Shown piece after piece: positions 6,455 through 8,318 of a stretch of 8,318 nt of DNA (its first letter is position 1; every line of letters starts with the position of its first letter). The notes below the pieces were generated by a model. That model saw only the letters and a list, made by a program, of their open reading frames with translations. It was not told the DNA's origin and ran no database searches. The DNA is from Saprospiraceae bacterium (lineage in GTDB: Bacteria; Bacteroidota; Bacteroidia; Chitinophagales; Saprospiraceae): assembly GCA_016787375.1 (NCBI GenBank), contig JAEUUM010000625.1:1-8318 (forward strand). Reading direction: 5' to 3'. The position numbers and the translations under genes were made by a program.

Positions 6455-7009
6455 TTGAGTTTTGGAATAACTAAAGATGTTAATTTGGAGCCGGGCAAAA
6501 ATATTTATTTATTAGGTTTTATGGGATCAGGAAAGACCACTGTAGGCAGGTTATTGGCGACCCAACTGAATCGTAGTTTTATTGATCTCGATTCGGAAAT
6601 TCAGATTAATGAGGGTAGAACCATATCTGAAATTTTTCAGGTATTTTCGGAATCATATTTCAGGCAAGTTGAACACAACGAATTAATAAAGCAGACAAAA
6701 TCCAACAAAATAGTTTTGGCTTGTGGTGGCGGAACACCTTGTTTTTTTGATAATCTGGTTCAAATGCAAAAAACTGGTATCATGGTGTATTTGAAATATG
6801 ATTTTCCGCTTTTATTCCACAGAATATCTAATGTTAGATATGGTAACAGACCAATTGTCACGAATAATTCTAAAATTAAATTGGAAAACCTATTTAATCA
6901 ACGACAAGTATTTTACGAAAGTGCTGACATTATTATCTATTCCGGGGAAAATTCCACTCCTGAATCTATATCAAATTTGATTATTGAAAAAATAGGGATT
7001 AAACTATAA
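6455..7009 (+). CDS. aroK: Shikimate kinase
   Basis: This 184-residue cytoplasmic NMP-kinase-like enzyme phosphorylates shikimate with ATP to shikimate 3-phosphate, the fifth step of the chorismate pathway. Visible motifs are the Walker A loop GFMGSGKTT (21-29), Asp44 and Asp46 of the shikimate-binding DLDSEI segment, Arg70 in SESYFRQVE, the CGGGTP loop (90-95), a lid region with Arg128 and Arg132 (NVRYGNRPI), and RQVFYESADI near the C-terminus. Length fits the family (about 165-185). No ATG exists in frame between the upstream stop (6434-6436) and the P-loop, so a non-ATG start is required. TTG at 6455 gives an 18-residue lead to the first strand; TTG at 6485 would give the more compact N-terminus usual in the family. 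The unrecognised gene at 7102 lies 92 bp downstream on the same strand. Confidence 0.93.
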   Translation: MSFGITKDVNLEPGKNIYLLGFMGSGKTTVGRLLATQLNRSFIDLDSEIQINEGRTISEIFQVFSESYFRQVEHNELIKQTKSNKIVLACGGGTPCFFDNLVQMQKTGIMVYLKYDFPLLFHRISNVRYGNRPIVTNNSKIKLENLFNQRQVFYESADIIIYSGENSTPESISNLIIEKIGIKL

Positions 7010-7101
7010 CTGTCACAAAATATAATATTGCGGTTTTTTACAACTATACAAACTTGGCATCTTTGCGATGCATATATTTAAAAGTTTGTTAATATAACTG
7101 G

Positions 7102-7617
7102 ATGAAGAAATTTGGATTTATTGTTGATTTGTCGGATTCACCACAGGATAAAATTGATTTTATTGTTGAGGCCTTTGCCATATTTAGCAAAGATCTAACA
7201 CCCAAACACTTTAAAAGCACGCATTGTAGAATTCTTACTCCAGCCGGAAGTGAACTTTTGATAAAAGAAAGAATGGTAATTGGTCCGCTTGATTTGCAAG
7301 AATTTGAGGAATCATCTTGGCTAACTGACTGGTTATACCATCTTCCTACATATAAATTTAACAAATGGCTAAATTACGCTGCCATGATTGGGCCAGGCCC
7401 GATACTTGTTAATGAGATTACTCCCGAAATGAATCCTAAAATTACCATTCCATGTTTTTCAGACAACGAAATTAATTTGGCAATTGCGCTTTCTGATTGT
7501 CTGAAGGCTATTTACCATGACGAGGGTGCCCGTAAGATATTTTCTAAGGCTTCTCGGCGAATTTTATCAGAAGAGATTCAGAAAAACAAAGTAACAAATA
7601 CCACAAGGATTTTATAA
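7102..7617 (+). CDS. Conserved-looking hypothetical protein, 171 residues
   Basis: I do not recognise this protein. It has no signal peptide and no convincing transmembrane helix, so it is probably cytoplasmic. The N-terminus reads as a beta strand (MKKFGFIVDLS) followed by an amphipathic helix (about 15-30). The middle is rich in Trp and Tyr (SSWLTDWLYHLPTYKFNKWL, 71-90) and leads to an Ala-Met-Ile-Gly-Pro-Gly-Pro turn (94-100). The last 50 residues look helical and end in a basic, Asn/Thr-rich tail. Codon use resembles the neighbours and the frame is intact with an ATG start, so it is credible as a gene. Its stop codon lies inside a small hairpin that may end transcription. Position between aroK and trxB gives no clear hint of function. 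Confidence 0.8.
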   Translation: MKKFGFIVDLSDSPQDKIDFIVEAFAIFSKDLTPKHFKSTHCRILTPAGSELLIKERMVIGPLDLQEFEESSWLTDWLYHLPTYKFNKWLNYAAMIGPGPILVNEITPEMNPKITIPCFSDNEINLAIALSDCLKAIYHDEGARKIFSKASRRILSEEIQKNKVTNTTRIL

Positions 7618-7627
7618 AAATCCTTTT
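7605..7627 (+). terminator. Possible intrinsic terminator overlapping the stop codon of the 171-residue gene
   Basis: AAGGATTTT (7605-7613) and AAAATCCTT (7617-7625) form a perfect 9-bp stem with a 3-base loop (ATA), followed by TTATATTA. The stop codon TAA (7615-7617) lies in the loop and the first base of the right arm. Only two GC pairs stabilise the stem and the downstream U-tract is short, so it may be a weak terminator or a 3'-end stabilising hairpin. Confidence 0.4.
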
Positions 7628-7642
7628 ATATTACTATATTTG
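7611..7642 (+). promoter_or_regulatory. Promoter candidate for trxB
   Basis: TATATTTG (7635-7642) is a perfect match to the Bacteroidota -7 element TAnnTTTG. No TTG lies at the right distance upstream; the nearest approximation is TTTA at 7611-7614, 20 bases away, inside the preceding hairpin. Initiation would fall near 7648, giving an A-rich leader of about 17 bases before the trxB ATG. Confidence 0.4.
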
Positions 7643-7664
7643 TGGCTCATTTAAAGAAAAATTT

Positions 7665-8318
7665 ATGATCCATAAATGCATTATTATTGGCTCAGGTCCA
7701 GCAGGATATACAGCTGCGATCTATGCAGCTAGAGCTAATTTAAGCCCCGTAATGTTTACAGGAGCAGAGCCCGGGGGGCAATTGATGATTACTACAGAAG
7801 TAGAAAACTATCCTGGTTATCCCGATGGTGTACAAGGCCCACAAATGATGGAGGATTTTAGAAAGCAAGCAGAAAGATTTCAAACTGTTATAAGGTACGA
7901 GAGAATTTCAAAAGTTGATTTTACAGGTCCGGTACATAAAATATGGAACGAGTCAGGCGAGGAATTTAAAGCAAATTCCATTATTATTTCTACCGGAGCA
8001 AGTGCAAAATGGTTGGGAATTGATTCTGAGAAAAAACTTCTCAACAGAGGTGTCTCAGCATGTGCCGTATGTGACGGTTTCTTTTTTCGAAACATGGACG
8101 TTGCTGTTGTAGGTGCCGGTGACACTGCTTGTGAAGAGGCCTCGTATTTAGCAAAACTTTGCCCTACGGTTCATATGATTGTCAGAAGAGATCAAATGCG
8201 TGCATCAAAGATCATGCAGGAAAGGGTATTGAATACTCCAAATATTAAAATTCACTGGAACAGCGAGACCGACGAAATACTCGGTGAAGAAGACGTATCA
8301 GGTGTTAGGATTAAAAAT
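7665..8318 (+). CDS. trxB: Thioredoxin reductase (5' part, truncated by the right edge)
   Basis: The 218 visible codons cover the FAD and NADPH domains of a low-molecular-weight thioredoxin reductase, which passes electrons from NADPH through FAD and a redox disulfide to thioredoxin in the cytoplasm. Visible features are the FAD dinucleotide-binding loop GSGPAGYTAAIYAAR (9-23), the PGGQLMITTEVENYPGYP segment (36-53), SIIISTGASAKWLGI (105-119), the redox-active pair Cys133-Ala-Val-Cys136 in SACAVCDG, the NADPH loop GAGDTACEEA (150-159), and MIVRRD (171-176), whose arginines are typical of NADPH selectivity. The family is about 310-320 residues long, so the last 90-100 residues, with the rest of the FAD domain, lie off-window. 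The ATG at 7665 is four codons before the first beta strand, as in homologues. Confidence 0.97.
   Translation, partial: MIHKCIIIGSGPAGYTAAIYAARANLSPVMFTGAEPGGQLMITTEVENYPGYPDGVQGPQMMEDFRKQAERFQTVIRYERISKVDFTGPVHKIWNESGEEFKANSIIISTGASAKWLGIDSEKKLLNRGVSACAVCDGFFFRNMDVAVVGAGDTACEEASYLAKLCPTVHMIVRRDQMRASKIMQERVLNTPNIKIHWNSETDEILGEEDVSGVRIKN

Noticed and set aside
6798..6980. A 60-codon plus-strand frame inside aroK
   Set aside because: It is out of frame with a complete shikimate kinase and has no domain features.
7057..7071. Inverted repeat GCATC-5 bases-GATGC between aroK and the 171-residue gene
   Set aside because: The stem is only 5 bp and is not followed by a U-tract, so neither terminator nor operator can be supported.
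7089..7364. A 91-codon minus-strand frame opposite the 171-residue gene
   Set aside because: The plus-strand frame is longer, has gene-like composition and a plausible 3' hairpin; the antisense frame reads like low-complexity Ser/Leu sequence.
7880..8125. Frames on both strands (7880-8125 minus, 7915-8112 plus) within trxB
   Set aside because: They overlap the conserved FAD/NADPH regions of thioredoxin reductase in the wrong frame.

Overview
The window looks like chromosome from an AT-rich member of the Bacteroidota, most likely a Saprospira-type lineage. Several signs agree: a giant secreted protein built of Ig/PKD-like modules plus a SprB repeat, a DUF1573 lipoprotein next to yajC, no strong Shine-Dalgarno sequences, and promoter-like sites of the TTG-N(17-23)-TAnnTTTG type. 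No RNA genes, IS elements, CRISPR arrays, integrases or phage genes were seen.

Layout. Positions 1-4562 (minus strand) are one uninterrupted reading frame of 1520 visible codons. It starts at 4562 and runs off the left edge. It encodes an exported, Cys-containing modular surface protein: signal peptide, N-terminal domain, PKD-like domain, two short Trp-Gln-x-Cys-Asp-Ser modules, a divergent Ig-like module, twelve tandem Ig-like units with a 77-80 residue period, a SprB repeat, and the start of one further domain. The missing C-terminus would be expected to carry the gliding-motility/T9SS type B sorting domain. After a 213-bp gap comes a minus-strand cluster transcribed toward the large gene: DUF1573 lipoprotein (6414-5923), yajC (5893-5606) and murQ (5600-4776), with gaps of 29 and 5 bp. 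It links an envelope lipoprotein, a Sec accessory subunit and a peptidoglycan-recycling enzyme.

The plus-strand half begins 40 bp away, divergently, with shikimate kinase (6455-7009). It is followed by an unrecognised 171-residue protein (7102-7617) and the first 218 codons of thioredoxin reductase (7665 to the right edge). The short aroK/DUF1573 gap holds two overlapping, oppositely oriented promoter candidates. A small hairpin overlaps the stop of the 171-residue gene, and a perfect TAnnTTTG box lies between it and trxB.

No previously undescribed multi-gene system is evident. The points most worth a second look are the regular module array of the large protein, murQ placed directly behind yajC, the unrecognised protein between aroK and trxB, and the compact divergent promoter with a non-ATG aroK start.
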